The notes under the pieces: generated by a model
What the model was told of the DNA's origin: nothing
The model's database searches: none
The model's input: the letters and a program-made list of their open reading frames with translations, nothing else
Part shown: piece after piece, positions 23,388 to 32,682 of the stretch
Layout: every line of letters begins with the position of its first letter
How positions within the stretch are numbered: the first letter of the stretch is position 1
Program-made: the position numbers and the translations under genes
NCBI GenBank assembly: GCA_023662725.1
Contig: JAMPIL010000006.1
Span: 1-64,000, forward strand
DNA from: Ruminococcus flavefaciens
Lineage (GTDB): Bacteria; Bacillota; Clostridia; Oscillospirales; Ruminococcaceae
Direction: 5' to 3'
DNA length: 64,000 nucleotides

Positions 23388-25820
23388 TTATTTGGATAAG
23401 TTATTTAAGATAACCTTTCTGAGTAAAGCATTATCAAAAGCGTCGACATTATTGTCGGAATCCATATCTGCTTTTACGAACTGACTATAGGAAAAAGTTT
23501 CATCTTTGAGTAGATATTTCTGTAAAAGAACGAGATCTGCAATATTAGTTTTTCCGTCATTGTTTATATCGCCTTTTTCCATGCCGATAACTTCGAGCAG
23601 ATCGCAGACATCAACTGATTTTACAATACCGGATGAACTTGTAATGTCAACAGAATACATTCCCACGCTGTTTTCGTCCGCATCAATAATGTATTCTGAA
23701 GAAGCAGCATTTTCGATCGCCTTTCCGTTAAGATACCACTGATACGATACATTTTCCAACGGCGTTTCTACATTTATTGAGTATTTATCGCCCTTAGCAA
23801 GTCTGATATCTGTTTTGGACGTATAAACCCTGAAATCGGACGGAGCGATACATTCTTCTGATCTTACATCTCCGAGATTTTTCCATTCATTTGCGCTGTC
23901 CTGTAAGAATACTCTTACAGCTTTAAGCTTCGTACCGGGATAAATATCCATTGTAGAACCGAACGGTATCTTGAATTCGACCGTATCTCCGTTCCATTTA
24001 CACATACATCCGTCATAAGAACCATTATTGAAATAAACGTAACCGTTAGACATATAATACATCCAGTAGGCCCTGTCTGTTTCGGCATTTTCAATTCTCA
24101 GATTGTAAACCGGAGAAGATGCCTGTGCCGGAATAATTCCCTTAATATAAAAGAAACTGTCATCTGCTGTCATATAAACCTTGTTTCCGTCATTTTCGGC
24201 AATGAGCATATCCTCTGTCCACTCCTGAGGGAAAGAATCCGTACCGTCCACAATAGTTTGTCCGCCTACAGTATACATTTTATTGGAAGAGCCGATTCCG
24301 CTTCTTAAATAATTATCTGTACCGTGATTTTTGGTTTCGGAAACGGTGAATGTTCCGAGGTAATTTGCTCCGATAGCGGCATTCCAGACATTTTCGTTTG
24401 CAAATCTTACGGAACGAAGATTCATCTGGTCGATAGAATTATTTCCTTCAGAAAGCTTAAGATATGCGTTCCATTCGCCAATCGGGAAGCTGTCCGGCAG
24501 CTTGACAGAAATATTCTCATCTGCCACAGTACATGAACGCCAGCTGTTTGAATTGATATCCACTTCAGTTTTCATGTATATTCCGTCACGTTCAAGAACA
24601 AGTTCAGCTTTCTGTTTTGGAATAGGATTAGCGAATCCAGTATTTTCTACCTTAAAATGAACATCAAGATTTCCACCCTGAGCGACTGTATCAGAAAGCT
24701 CGGATTTTCTGTAAACAAAACGATAGCCTATATGGTCACGGATAAACTGAAAAACTGTTTGACCATAATAAGCAGAATGATCGAATGTAGACTCAAGGTT
24801 ATCAGAATCATAGAAAGGCTGATATTTCACCTCAGTTATATCATTTGATGCGTCGAAAGTATAGTCTTTATAAAGCTGATAAATATTTGCATTGATATAG
24901 CTCAAGTGAGTATTATACATTTCAGTTATTGCGTTTTCAGGAAGATATGTATCATATTTTTTAGCCCAGTCGAGATTACCTGAAAATTCTCCGCCGAAAT
25001 AGGAAGTTACCGTCTGATTTCCGAGCCATGTCGTTTCGATCTCACGGTTTGCATAAGTTCCGAGATCCGAATCGCTTCCCATATATCCGTCGTCATAAAG
25101 ACCTACACGGGCAGCGTCAGAATTCGGTTCGAATTGATAATCGGCAAGCTTATTACGTTCGATTCCAACCCATTTTGCGAAAATATCCGGAGTTCTGACT
25201 GTAACAGGAATCGGTGCGGGAACGCATTTCAGCAGAGCGTCAAGAACCTGAGCTTTATAGTCTACAGACGTATATTTTCCGCCGTGCTGTTCACCCCATT
25301 TACCTACAAATCCGCTTTCAACAAAGGCGATGATATCCTTATATTCTTCAAGAATACCGCTTTCCTTTACCTGATCTATGTGCTTAAGTACCCAATCAAA
25401 AGTTGATGGTTCAGGATTATCATTTCCGTTTGCGTCATATCTGAAACGCAAAGCAATCATGCATCCGTTTTTACGGCAGTTATCAAAGGTCGTTCTCCAT
25501 GCGGTAAAAAACTCTTCATCCAGATCATAATCGGTATCAGAGCCGTTTGAGCCGCTCGAAAAAGCTCCTATATCAATAAAAAACAGCGTAATATTACCGG
25601 TTGGATTATACGTTGGAGTATTGCCCGGTTTACATACCGCCCATATAGTCTGAGTATATCCTGCTCCGGGATTATTGATTGTTTCAACAGTTTCCTGATA
25701 CGAAATACCGCTGTCCTTCATTGTAGGCTGTTCAGCATTAACGTAAGGTACAGTTATACCGGAAATAGCTGAGCATGAAATCACAACAGACAAAACTGTT
25801 GGTAAAATGTGAAATTTCAA
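23388..25820 (-). CDS. Secreted DUF4874/DUF4832 protein with dockerin
   Basis: The start is the TTG at 25820: AAGGAG lies 8 nt before it and the frame then opens with a clean signal peptide (MKFHILPTVLSVVISCSAIS, ending near NA, about residue 30); the longer ATG frame has no such features. The 810-residue product has NNPGAGYTQTIW and FFIDIGAFS (DUF4874-like, about 50-215), then a DUF4832-like domain (about 220-530), a beta-sandwich region, an Ig-like region (about 665-740) and a C-terminal dockerin (GDINNDGKTNIADLVLLQKY and ADMDSDNNVDAFDNALLRKV). The DUF pair is found in secreted carbohydrate-related proteins and resembles a TIM-barrel hydrolase, but its substrate is unproven. The dockerin argues for a plant-wall-degrading role. 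Confidence 0.85.
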   Translation of the reverse strand: MKFHILPTVLSVVISCSAISGITVPYVNAEQPTMKDSGISYQETVETINNPGAGYTQTIWAVCKPGNTPTYNPTGNITLFFIDIGAFSSGSNGSDTDYDLDEEFFTAWRTTFDNCRKNGCMIALRFRYDANGNDNPEPSTFDWVLKHIDQVKESGILEEYKDIIAFVESGFVGKWGEQHGGKYTSVDYKAQVLDALLKCVPAPIPVTVRTPDIFAKWVGIERNKLADYQFEPNSDAARVGLYDDGYMGSDSDLGTYANREIETTWLGNQTVTSYFGGEFSGNLDWAKKYDTYLPENAITEMYNTHLSYINANIYQLYKDYTFDASNDITEVKYQPFYDSDNLESTFDHSAYYGQTVFQFIRDHIGYRFVYRKSELSDTVAQGGNLDVHFKVENTGFANPIPKQKAELVLERDGIYMKTEVDINSNSWRSCTVADENISVKLPDSFPIGEWNAYLKLSEGNNSIDQMNLRSVRFANENVWNAAIGANYLGTFTVSETKNHGTDNYLRSGIGSSNKMYTVGGQTIVDGTDSFPQEWTEDMLIAENDGNKVYMTADDSFFYIKGIIPAQASSPVYNLRIENAETDRAYWMYYMSNGYVYFNNGSYDGCMCKWNGDTVEFKIPFGSTMDIYPGTKLKAVRVFLQDSANEWKNLGDVRSEECIAPSDFRVYTSKTDIRLAKGDKYSINVETPLENVSYQWYLNGKAIENAASSEYIIDADENSVGMYSVDITSSSGIVKSVDVCDLLEVIGMEKGDINNDGKTNIADLVLLQKYLLKDETFSYSQFVKADMDSDNNVDAFDNALLRKVILNNLSK

Positions 25821-25938
25821 AAAATCACTCCTTAATAAAAATATACATAATCGCAGGCGAATTGAGAAAATATCAAAACCTACTCTTGTAACAATTATAT
25901 CACAAATTCTTACTAATTTCAAGACTTTTTAGTAATAT

Positions 25939-27114
25939 TTACTTGAAAATAAGATTTCTCCATTCTTTCACCCTGTTTTTCATTTCATCTATACCAAGAA
26001 TGCCGTAAGCAAATCCCTTTTTAACAAGTTCAATGGGAAGAAATTCATCATATTTTTCAAAAAGCGGAACTTCTCCGGCATAAACAAGATCTAATGGATC
26101 AAATTCAATTTCCGCTTCTTCAGCAAGAATGCGGAAAAAATCTTCTGGTGAAGTCTTCATTGTAAATTGGATGTAATAAGGTCTCGAAGAATCCATTCCT
26201 TTAAGACCAAGACGACCGGCGCATTTAATTTTCAGAAAACGTTCCATTGCAAAAAATGCGTAAGTTCCAAGCCACGGAAAAAGACACCACATATTTCCGC
26301 CCATACATATAAGCGGGTTTTCGGTTATATGCGAATTCCTTGCAGTATTTCGAGCCTGTTCCAGCCTCGAAACAGCATTTTTCATAAGATATGGATATCT
26401 TTTATCTTCGATAAGAACCTCTCTCATCCTAAGAAGAATTTTTGTATTGATGTCGCCGGGACAATCACCAAAATAAGCCGGAACTTTTCCCTTGATCTGT
26501 TCGCAGTAAACGAGTCGTCTCTTGTGATCTACTTCTTCAACTATCCACACATGACCTGCTATTGCGATTTTTTCCCCAACGGGCGGCGGCATAACGATCG
26601 TTCCGAGTTCCTGCGAACCCCATCTTACGGTATATTCTTCATTCTCCTGAAAAACTGCATAAAACTTGAAAGAATTAACTATTCTTTCTCCGACAATACC
26701 GATAATAAGTCCGCCCTCGTCAGTACGCTGAATATGCTCGATTTCAAGAAGATGACGAAGAAGAATGCGGTAATCATCCTGAGTTATGCGGTGGAGGTAT
26801 TTAAGCGAAAGGACTCTTGAAGCCAGCGAAGCAGGGGATAGCTCTCCGCATGAAGCAAGAGTACTCATAGTCTGATGGTAAAGCAGACTAAACGGCAGTC
26901 TATCAAGTTTCGGCGGCTCGACCCAGCGTTCCTCAAGATAAACCTGAACAAGAGCGATTCCCTGTAAAAGCTTCCACGGAATCGTTTCCGGAAGCATACT
27001 CCTCGGTTCGGGAAGTTCCTCACGCATAACAAACCACATTTCCGGGGGAAGATCACGTCTTCCGGTTCTTCCCATTCTTTGAAGAAAGGACGAAACAGTA
27101 AACGGAGCGTCTAT
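25939..27114 (-). pseudogene. C-terminal part of a Shango-type helicase after an amber codon
   Basis: The frame continues without interruption from the codon after the TAG at 27117-27115 to its stop at 25939, 391 codons. It opens IDAPFTVSSFLQRMGRTGRR, the motif VI region that must join the N-terminal part. The remainder (winged-helix-like and Lhr-like C-terminal regions, IAGHVWIVEEVDHKRRLVYC) shows no other stop or frameshift, so the lesion looks recent. An internal ATG at 27075 exists but no ribosome site precedes it, and a product from there would lack the ATPase core. The reading as a pseudogene rests on TAG acting as a stop, as it does at 167-169. Confidence 0.85.
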
Positions 27115-28179
27115 CTAGAAAGCACGTTCAAGTCTGCCGATATCAATTCCAAGTTCCAGAGTAGCAGTCGTAACCGTTGTGAGAAAAACGTCTTCGTCTT
27201 TCATCGCAGCTTCTGCGGTTTCACGGTAAGCTGCCGAGAGATTTCCATGATGAATAAGAAATCTGTCTGGCTCACGATTAGCCTCACAATAAGATCGGAG
27301 AGTTGTTGTAACAGCTTCGCATTCTTCTCTGGAATTAACGAAAACAAGACATTTTTTTCCTTTTGTATGCTCAAAAATATAACCCATGCCTGCATCTGCG
27401 TGTTCTGGCGCTTCATCAGTCTTAATATCGAGAACAGGAAGCGCATCAGCACTCCCTTTTTCTTCTGGAGCATTCTGCTGACTGATATAGAAATGTTCCA
27501 TAGAGAGCCGCCATTTGATACCTTTGCTTTCGATTCTTGGAATGACTGTTCCTCTGCTTGTTCCTGAAGCAAGGAATTCTCCGGTCAATTCAAGATCGCC
27601 TATAGTAGCGGATAGACCGATCCTTCTCGGATTAACTCCCGCAAGCTTTGAAAGACGTTCGATAAGACATAAAGTCTGACCGCCACGATCGCCACGCATA
27701 AGAGAGTGAACCTCGTCAATGACGATAAAACGCAGGTCCCCGAAAAGTTTGGAAATTGCGGCGTGTTTTCTTATGAGAAGAGCTTCAAGGGATTCAGGAG
27801 TTATCTGTAAAATGCCCGAAGGATTCTTCATAAGCTTATTTTTGTGCGACTGCGCAACATCGCCATGCCAATGCCAAACTGGAATATCAGCTCCTTCACA
27901 AAGTTCATTGAGGCGCATGAACTGATCGTTTATAAGAGCTTTAAGCGGACCGATATAAATTGCTCCGATGCTTTTGGGCATATCCTCGGAAAAGAGAGTG
28001 AGAATCGGAAAAAACGCTGCTTCCGTCTTTCCTGAAGCAGTTGAAGCGGACAAAAGTACGTTTTCATCGGTGTTGAAAATCGCATCTCCTGCGGCTGCTT
28101 GAATCGCTCTTAGCGATTCCCAGTTATTACGGTAGATAAAATCCTGCACAAACGGTGCATAACGTTCAAAAATATTCAT
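27115..28179 (-). CDS. sngC: Shango-type DEAD/DEAH helicase, N-terminal part ending at amber
   Basis: These 354 codons encode the first RecA-like domain and most of the second of an Lhr-like superfamily 2 helicase. Visible are motif I SASTASGKTEAAFFPIL (about 43-59), the DEVH box IVIDEVHSLMRGDRGGQ (about 151-167), SAT (motif III) and VFVNSREECEAVTTTL. The region TTATLELGIDIGRLERAF runs straight into an in-frame TAG. Homologues carry glutamine or another residue there; CAG to TAG is one C-to-T change. With the two upstream genes it forms the TerB-N, ATPase, helicase set described as Shango anti-phage defence, where SngC is the helicase. Truncated here, it lacks motif VI and should be inactive unless the stop is read through. 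Confidence 0.85.
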   Translation of the reverse strand: MNIFERYAPFVQDFIYRNNWESLRAIQAAAGDAIFNTDENVLLSASTASGKTEAAFFPILTLFSEDMPKSIGAIYIGPLKALINDQFMRLNELCEGADIPVWHWHGDVAQSHKNKLMKNPSGILQITPESLEALLIRKHAAISKLFGDLRFIVIDEVHSLMRGDRGGQTLCLIERLSKLAGVNPRRIGLSATIGDLELTGEFLASGTSRGTVIPRIESKGIKWRLSMEHFYISQQNAPEEKGSADALPVLDIKTDEAPEHADAGMGYIFEHTKGKKCLVFVNSREECEAVTTTLRSYCEANREPDRFLIHHGNLSAAYRETAEAAMKDEDVFLTTVTTATLELGIDIGRLERAF

Positions 28180-28182
28180 ATC

Positions 28183-29517
28183 TTATATCTCAAACTCTGC
28201 AAATTCGGAATCGGAAGCTTCATGTTCAGTTTCCGGCTTTGAATAAACCATATTTTCGGATGCAATAAAATCGCTTATCACGATCTGAGGGTTCTGATAA
28301 ACAATATCAAGAAGCTCGATAAAATCACGGATGACCTCACGTGGGGTTATGTGAGTATCCGAGCCTATTCTTGAATATTCAACCTGAATAAAATCAATAA
28401 GATCGTTCTGAGTTATCTTCTGTTCATAGCCGAAAAGACCGGAATGAATCTCTGAAAGCTTTTCAGTAAGTACCAGCATTTCCTCATAATTAAGAGGATT
28501 AAGATGAATTACCGGGGCAAGCATATCCTTAATGCCTTCACGTCCGAAACGGCCTTCTGCAAGGCGTGAACGAAGAGCCTCATAGCTGTAAACACCTCTC
28601 CTTGTATCCTCGATACACTGCGGAGTTCCGCCCATAATTATTCCAAGATATTTCGCCTTGCCCTGGAGAGTATCGTTGTACATAGTCAGAATTTTCTCAT
28701 AATTATATTGTCTTGTAATGCTGTTGGGTATTTTGTAAATATTAACAAGTTCGTCAATAAGAATGAGCATACCGCTGTAACCAGCTTTTTTGAGGAACAT
28801 GGCGAAGAGCTTTATATACTCATACCAATCGTCATCGGATATAATAATATTGACTCCAAGTTCGGATTTAGCTTCGGTTTTATTAACGTATTCTCCTCGG
28901 AACCATTTCACTACTTTTGCCTTATTTTCATCGTTGCCATCAATGTAGGAGCGATAATAGATCGTGAGAAGCTTAGAGAAATCAAATCCATGAACCATTT
29001 CACTAAGAGAACCTACGACCTCGAATATTTTTTTCTCAACGGCTTTAGAAAATTCCGGAGAATCAGGGGAGAGCCCGGTTTCCGAAGCAGCGTCGGTCTG
29101 GATGCTGCTTATCCATCTATCGAGGATAAGAGTGAGCGCTCCGCCGTCGGGACGTGTTTTAGTTGACATATTTCTGATAAGTTCTTTATAAGTGGCAAGT
29201 CCCTGTCCCTTAGTTCCCTGTAGTCTGCGTTCGGGCGAGAGATCGGCATCGACCACAACGAAATTTTTGTCCATAACATGACTTCTTATTGTCTGAAGAA
29301 GAAAGCTTTTTCCGCTTCCGTATTTACCGACAATAAAACGGAAAGAAGCTCCTCCGTCCTCAATAATATCGATGTCATGTAACAAAGCGTCAATTTCAGT
29401 TTCACGTCCGACCGTAATGTAGGGGAGTCCTATCCTCGGAACAACTCCTCCTTTGAGCGAATTTATAACAACCGAAGCTATTCGTTTGGGTATCTTTACA
29501 GAATTTGTACTATTCAT
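28183..29517 (-). CDS. sngB: BrxD-like ATPase of the Shango-type operon
   Basis: The 444-residue protein is a P-loop ATPase of the DUF2791/BREX ATP-binding type. PYITVGRETEIDALLHDIDI precedes the Walker A motif FIVGKYGSGKSFLLQTIRSH (about 60-79). LLQTIRSHVMDKNFVVVDAD and RRLQGTKGQG follow, then the Walker B motif GMLILIDELVNIY (about 249-261). A helical C-terminal part carries RLAEGRFGREG. Its ATG overlaps the TerB-N gene stop by 4 bp and its stop is 3 bp before the helicase start, so the three are translationally linked. In Shango this ATPase is SngB; its direct partner is not established from sequence. Confidence 0.85.
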   Translation of the reverse strand: MNSTNSVKIPKRIASVVINSLKGGVVPRIGLPYITVGRETEIDALLHDIDIIEDGGASFRFIVGKYGSGKSFLLQTIRSHVMDKNFVVVDADLSPERRLQGTKGQGLATYKELIRNMSTKTRPDGGALTLILDRWISSIQTDAASETGLSPDSPEFSKAVEKKIFEVVGSLSEMVHGFDFSKLLTIYYRSYIDGNDENKAKVVKWFRGEYVNKTEAKSELGVNIIISDDDWYEYIKLFAMFLKKAGYSGMLILIDELVNIYKIPNSITRQYNYEKILTMYNDTLQGKAKYLGIIMGGTPQCIEDTRRGVYSYEALRSRLAEGRFGREGIKDMLAPVIHLNPLNYEEMLVLTEKLSEIHSGLFGYEQKITQNDLIDFIQVEYSRIGSDTHITPREVIRDFIELLDIVYQNPQIVISDFIASENMVYSKPETEHEASDSEFAEFEI

Positions 29518-31001
29518 GGTTTTATCATTCCTTTCAGTTCATCAATATAATCCCCAATAAGCTCGGGAACGTCACCCGAAAAATCTATAACGGTATCGTC
29601 GAAGAGATCGAAAAGCTTTTCATTCACAGCATCAGCCAGAATCGATGGCATTGATTTTACTGATTCTGCGATTTTTCTCCAATCTCCGCCGTAAAGGAGC
29701 GTTTTAAGGAACGCATATTCCGATATATTAAGTGGAGTATCATCCATAGCGAAGTTTTCTGAAGGATTTATCTCAGTGATTTCTTCTGATTCATCATATA
29801 CTTCCTCAACTATCAGCTTATCACGAGTGATTTCAGAAGCTTTGCGTATATCTTCAAGCTTTGAAATATCAATTTCAATTTTTTTAGTTTTTGTTTCAGA
29901 TTTTTGAATAATAATCTTATCCGCTTCCCGCTGTATGATCGAAACTGCGACTTTTGAAACGTCTTCACACTCCAATTTTTCACTATAACCGAAACGCTCA
30001 CGAAGAATGATGTCAACTGATTTCAAAAAATCTCCAATATGTTTGTTTTTTTCTTTATATGGATAACTTTCACAGCTCCACGCTCCGTTCAGACAGCTTA
30101 TACTGCGTATCTCATTTATTTTGTAACAAAAATTTCTAAAAGGAGTTCTGTCGTAAAAAACTGCCGATTCAAATATATGGTACTTTGAATTTTTCAGATT
30201 TCCGAAATAATTTGCAAAAAGACTTTTTTTTCTGTTTTCACGAAAATATTCCGAGAGCCTTTTAAAGGAATTCACGGCTGTTTTTCTGAATTTATCAGCA
30301 TGATTGGCAAAACATGATGACTCATAAATATTATAATCAGACAGATTGCAAAGTGCGTTAAAAATATCATCATCCCCGAATTTGTCCCAGTTTTTTAAAG
30401 CAATAAGCATTTCATCACGCAGTATGATCTCATTATCATGTAAAACGTCTGTATCAAGCTGATAATAAACCGCATAATCAATAAGCCATGATTCTATGAT
30501 ATGGCTGATCTCAGGGGAAAATTGTTTATACCGCATTCCGAAATCTTTTAGTTTATTAAATCCGTCAATCAAAGATTGCGTTCCGATCTCATTTATAAGT
30601 TCGTACGAATATATATAAGCATAGGGAGAACTTGTCTTGATAATTATTCCATTCCGAACTTTTGTGCGCCATGAAAAATAACCTCTAAGCTGCTGTGCAG
30701 TAAGATCACGATACGTTGTATAGAAACCGGAGAAATCAGCGTCATAATTATAATCGTCCTCGTAATCCTCCATAAATTTGCCCTGAGTATAAAAAAGCCA
30801 CGCACTTGTTTTCCAATAAGCGTCCGGCGAAAAGGCGATTTTTTTCATTTGCTCTATTTTCTCCGGAGTTTTTGGCTTACAAAGCCGGGCGGCTGTTTTC
30901 AGAATTGGCTCGTCTTTATAAACTCTGTTTTGAAAAGATTTACTATTTAACAGTTTTTCGTCCTTCATAACAACAGAAATAATTTTTTCCGGATCAGACA
31001 T
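29514..31001 (-). CDS. sngA: TerB-N domain protein of the Shango-type operon
   Basis: The 495-residue protein is the first gene of the operon. Its N-terminal half carries the TerB-N pattern: QLRGYFSWRTKVRNGIIIKT (about 103-122), then SPYAYIYSYELINEIG. The C-terminal half has a charged helical stretch and an acidic end with LNISEYAFLKTLLYGGDWRK resembling the TerB-C region. ATG 31001 is preferred over TTG 31007 because GAGGCGG lies about 9 nt away. TerB-like modules occur in tellurite resistance and in phage-defence operons and are proposed metal or membrane sensors. Here the partners make the Shango assignment (SngA) the best fit. Confidence 0.82.
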   Translation of the reverse strand: MSDPEKIISVVMKDEKLLNSKSFQNRVYKDEPILKTAARLCKPKTPEKIEQMKKIAFSPDAYWKTSAWLFYTQGKFMEDYEDDYNYDADFSGFYTTYRDLTAQQLRGYFSWRTKVRNGIIIKTSSPYAYIYSYELINEIGTQSLIDGFNKLKDFGMRYKQFSPEISHIIESWLIDYAVYYQLDTDVLHDNEIILRDEMLIALKNWDKFGDDDIFNALCNLSDYNIYESSCFANHADKFRKTAVNSFKRLSEYFRENRKKSLFANYFGNLKNSKYHIFESAVFYDRTPFRNFCYKINEIRSISCLNGAWSCESYPYKEKNKHIGDFLKSVDIILRERFGYSEKLECEDVSKVAVSIIQREADKIIIQKSETKTKKIEIDISKLEDIRKASEITRDKLIVEEVYDESEEITEINPSENFAMDDTPLNISEYAFLKTLLYGGDWRKIAESVKSMPSILADAVNEKLFDLFDDTVIDFSGDVPELIGDYIDELKGMIKP

Positions 31002-31130
31002 TTTCAAAAACCGCCTCTCTGCTCATAATATTTTAATTATAACATATGTTCTGTTTAAAGTCAATCAGTTAATTTAAGAAAATGCTTTTGTTATAAAATG
31101 GTGAAACTTTTAAAATTGATAAAATCATAC

Positions 31131-31159
31131 TTGATTTTTTGTGAATAATGTTGTATAAT
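31131..31159 (+). promoter_or_regulatory. Promoter of proC
   Basis: TTGATT (31131-31136), 17 bp, TATAAT (31154-31159). It lies in the divergent region between the defence operon and proC. Confidence 0.7.
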
Positions 31160-31200
31160 ATAAAATATTGTTTTTAATTAAATTTCAAGGAGAACTGAAT

Positions 31201-32007
31201 ATGGATAAAATTAATATAGGCTTTATAGGTGCAGGCAATATGGGAACTGCGATCATGAAAGGCATTGCAGGAAGTTCTGTTGCGGAAAAAACTGCCCTTT
31301 ATGCATATGATCCTGATAAAACAAAGATTGAGATGCTCTTAGAATCAGGAGTTGCGTTCTGTGAAAGCGAAACCGATCTTGTAAAAAAATGCAAGTTTGT
31401 TTTTCTTGCCGTTAAACCCCAGATAATTGAAACTGTCCTTGAAGCGGCTGCCCCTGCCGCTTCCGATGAGAATGTTTTTATCTCGATCGCTGCCGGAATA
31501 ACAGACGAGTTTATTGCAAAGAAAACTCTTCCGAATGCAAAAGTTATACTCGTTATGCCAAATACTCCGCTTCTTGTCGGAGAAGGAGCTTCTGCGCTTT
31601 CACGCAATGAAAATGTTTCTGATGAGGAATTCGAATTCATACTTAATATTTTTAAAATATGCGGAAAAGCTGCTGTTATCTCAAAAGATAAAATGAAAGA
31701 GATAATCGCAATAAACGGAAGCAGTCCAGCATTTATCTATCTTTTTGCAAAGGGATTTATTGATTATGCAACATCAGTGGGAATTGAGCAGGATGCCGCA
31801 TCCGAATTGTTTTCGCAAAGTCTTATCGGCTCGGCAAAAATGATAACCGATTCCGGATATTCTATCGACGAACTTATTAAAATGGTGTCTTCTCCGGGAG
31901 GAACAACTCTCGCCGGACTTGATCGCCTTTATGAAGGAAATCTTACTGATGTTGTGAAAAAATGCTGTGAAAGCTGTACTAAAAGAGCATACGAACTTTC
32001 AAAATAA
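31201..32007 (+). CDS. proC: Pyrroline-5-carboxylate reductase
   Basis: The start is ATG 31201, 6 nt after AAGGAGA; the longer frame adds residues with no ribosome site. The 268-residue enzyme makes L-proline from 1-pyrroline-5-carboxylate with NAD(P)H. The Rossmann motif IGFIGAGNMGTAIM is at about 5-18. VFLAVKPQ (about 66-73), VMPNTPLLVGEGASAL and the C-terminal signature MVSSPGGTTLAGLDRLYEGN (about 230-249) are all typical. Length is normal. It precedes the SpoIIM-like gene but has its own promoter. Confidence 0.95.
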   Translation: MDKINIGFIGAGNMGTAIMKGIAGSSVAEKTALYAYDPDKTKIEMLLESGVAFCESETDLVKKCKFVFLAVKPQIIETVLEAAAPAASDENVFISIAAGITDEFIAKKTLPNAKVILVMPNTPLLVGEGASALSRNENVSDEEFEFILNIFKICGKAAVISKDKMKEIIAINGSSPAFIYLFAKGFIDYATSVGIEQDAASELFSQSLIGSAKMITDSGYSIDELIKMVSSPGGTTLAGLDRLYEGNLTDVVKKCCESCTKRAYELSK

Positions 32008-32066
32008 TAAACGGTTCTATTAGTACAAGCTTCTGCATATCCTTGAAAAAGAAAGGATGATGCAGA

Positions 32067-32654
32067 ATGAAGCACATAAGTTATATTGGAAATCGCAGCA
32101 GAAAAACGTCTATAATACTGCTGAGCATACTTGTAATTATAGGAATCATAACCGGTTCTATTTATCAGACGGTAAAAATGCCAGAGCCTTCTTATTGGCT
32201 TCACCAATATTTTGCCCCGGTATTCAAAGGAATAAATTTGTTTGAATATATGCGCGGCGGAATTTTTATTTCAATAGCATTCACAGCTGTAGTTTTCTTG
32301 CTGGGTTTTTTTGCTTTCGGACAACCTTTCGGTATTGCGCTTCTTGTTTACAGAGGATTCGGAATAGGCGCTTCAGCCGCTTTGATGTATACTCTTTACG
32401 GTGGAAAAGCTTTTGTATTGATTCTTATAACCGTTCTTCCGAAAGCAGCAGCTCTTACGTTTATTGCGGTTCTTGCAGTAAGAGAACTTATAAGAGCTTC
32501 AGTCTTTTCGCTTTCCTGCTGGATCTCAGAAAACGGAAATGATAGTAAACGTATGAGTATACAGCTTTACTGTCTGAAATTTATTGTGCTTGCTGTAATG
32601 GTAATTATCGTCGCTGCCGTAGATGCAGGGATCAATTTTGCGTTTGCAGGATAA
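32067..32654 (+). CDS. SpoIIM-family membrane protein
   Basis: The 195-residue integral membrane protein has about five hydrophobic helices. Family-typical segments are FLLGFFAFGQPFGIALLVYR (about 77-96), GFGIGASAALMYTLYGGKAF and the C-terminal FIVLAVMVIIVAAVDAGINF. This matches stage II sporulation protein M, which in sporulating Firmicutes works with SpoIID and SpoIIP in peptidoglycan remodelling during engulfment. No SpoIID/P lies nearby, so a general membrane role is also possible. GAAAGGATG precedes the ATG. Confidence 0.8.
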   Translation: MKHISYIGNRSRKTSIILLSILVIIGIITGSIYQTVKMPEPSYWLHQYFAPVFKGINLFEYMRGGIFISIAFTAVVFLLGFFAFGQPFGIALLVYRGFGIGASAALMYTLYGGKAFVLILITVLPKAAALTFIAVLAVRELIRASVFSLSCWISENGNDSKRMSIQLYCLKFIVLAVMVIIVAAVDAGINFAFAG

Positions 32655-32682
32655 AATTTTTAAAATTGGAGGAATTCAAAAA

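Noticed and set aside
26167-26820. 217-aa plus-strand frame opposite the helicase
   Set aside because: It is a long antisense shadow with basic, low-likelihood composition and no ribosome site; the minus-strand frame holds family motifs.
27115-27117. Reassignment of TAG as a sense codon in this organism
   Set aside because: The first gene in the window ends in TAG followed at once by a terminator, so TAG works as a stop; a point nonsense mutation is simpler.
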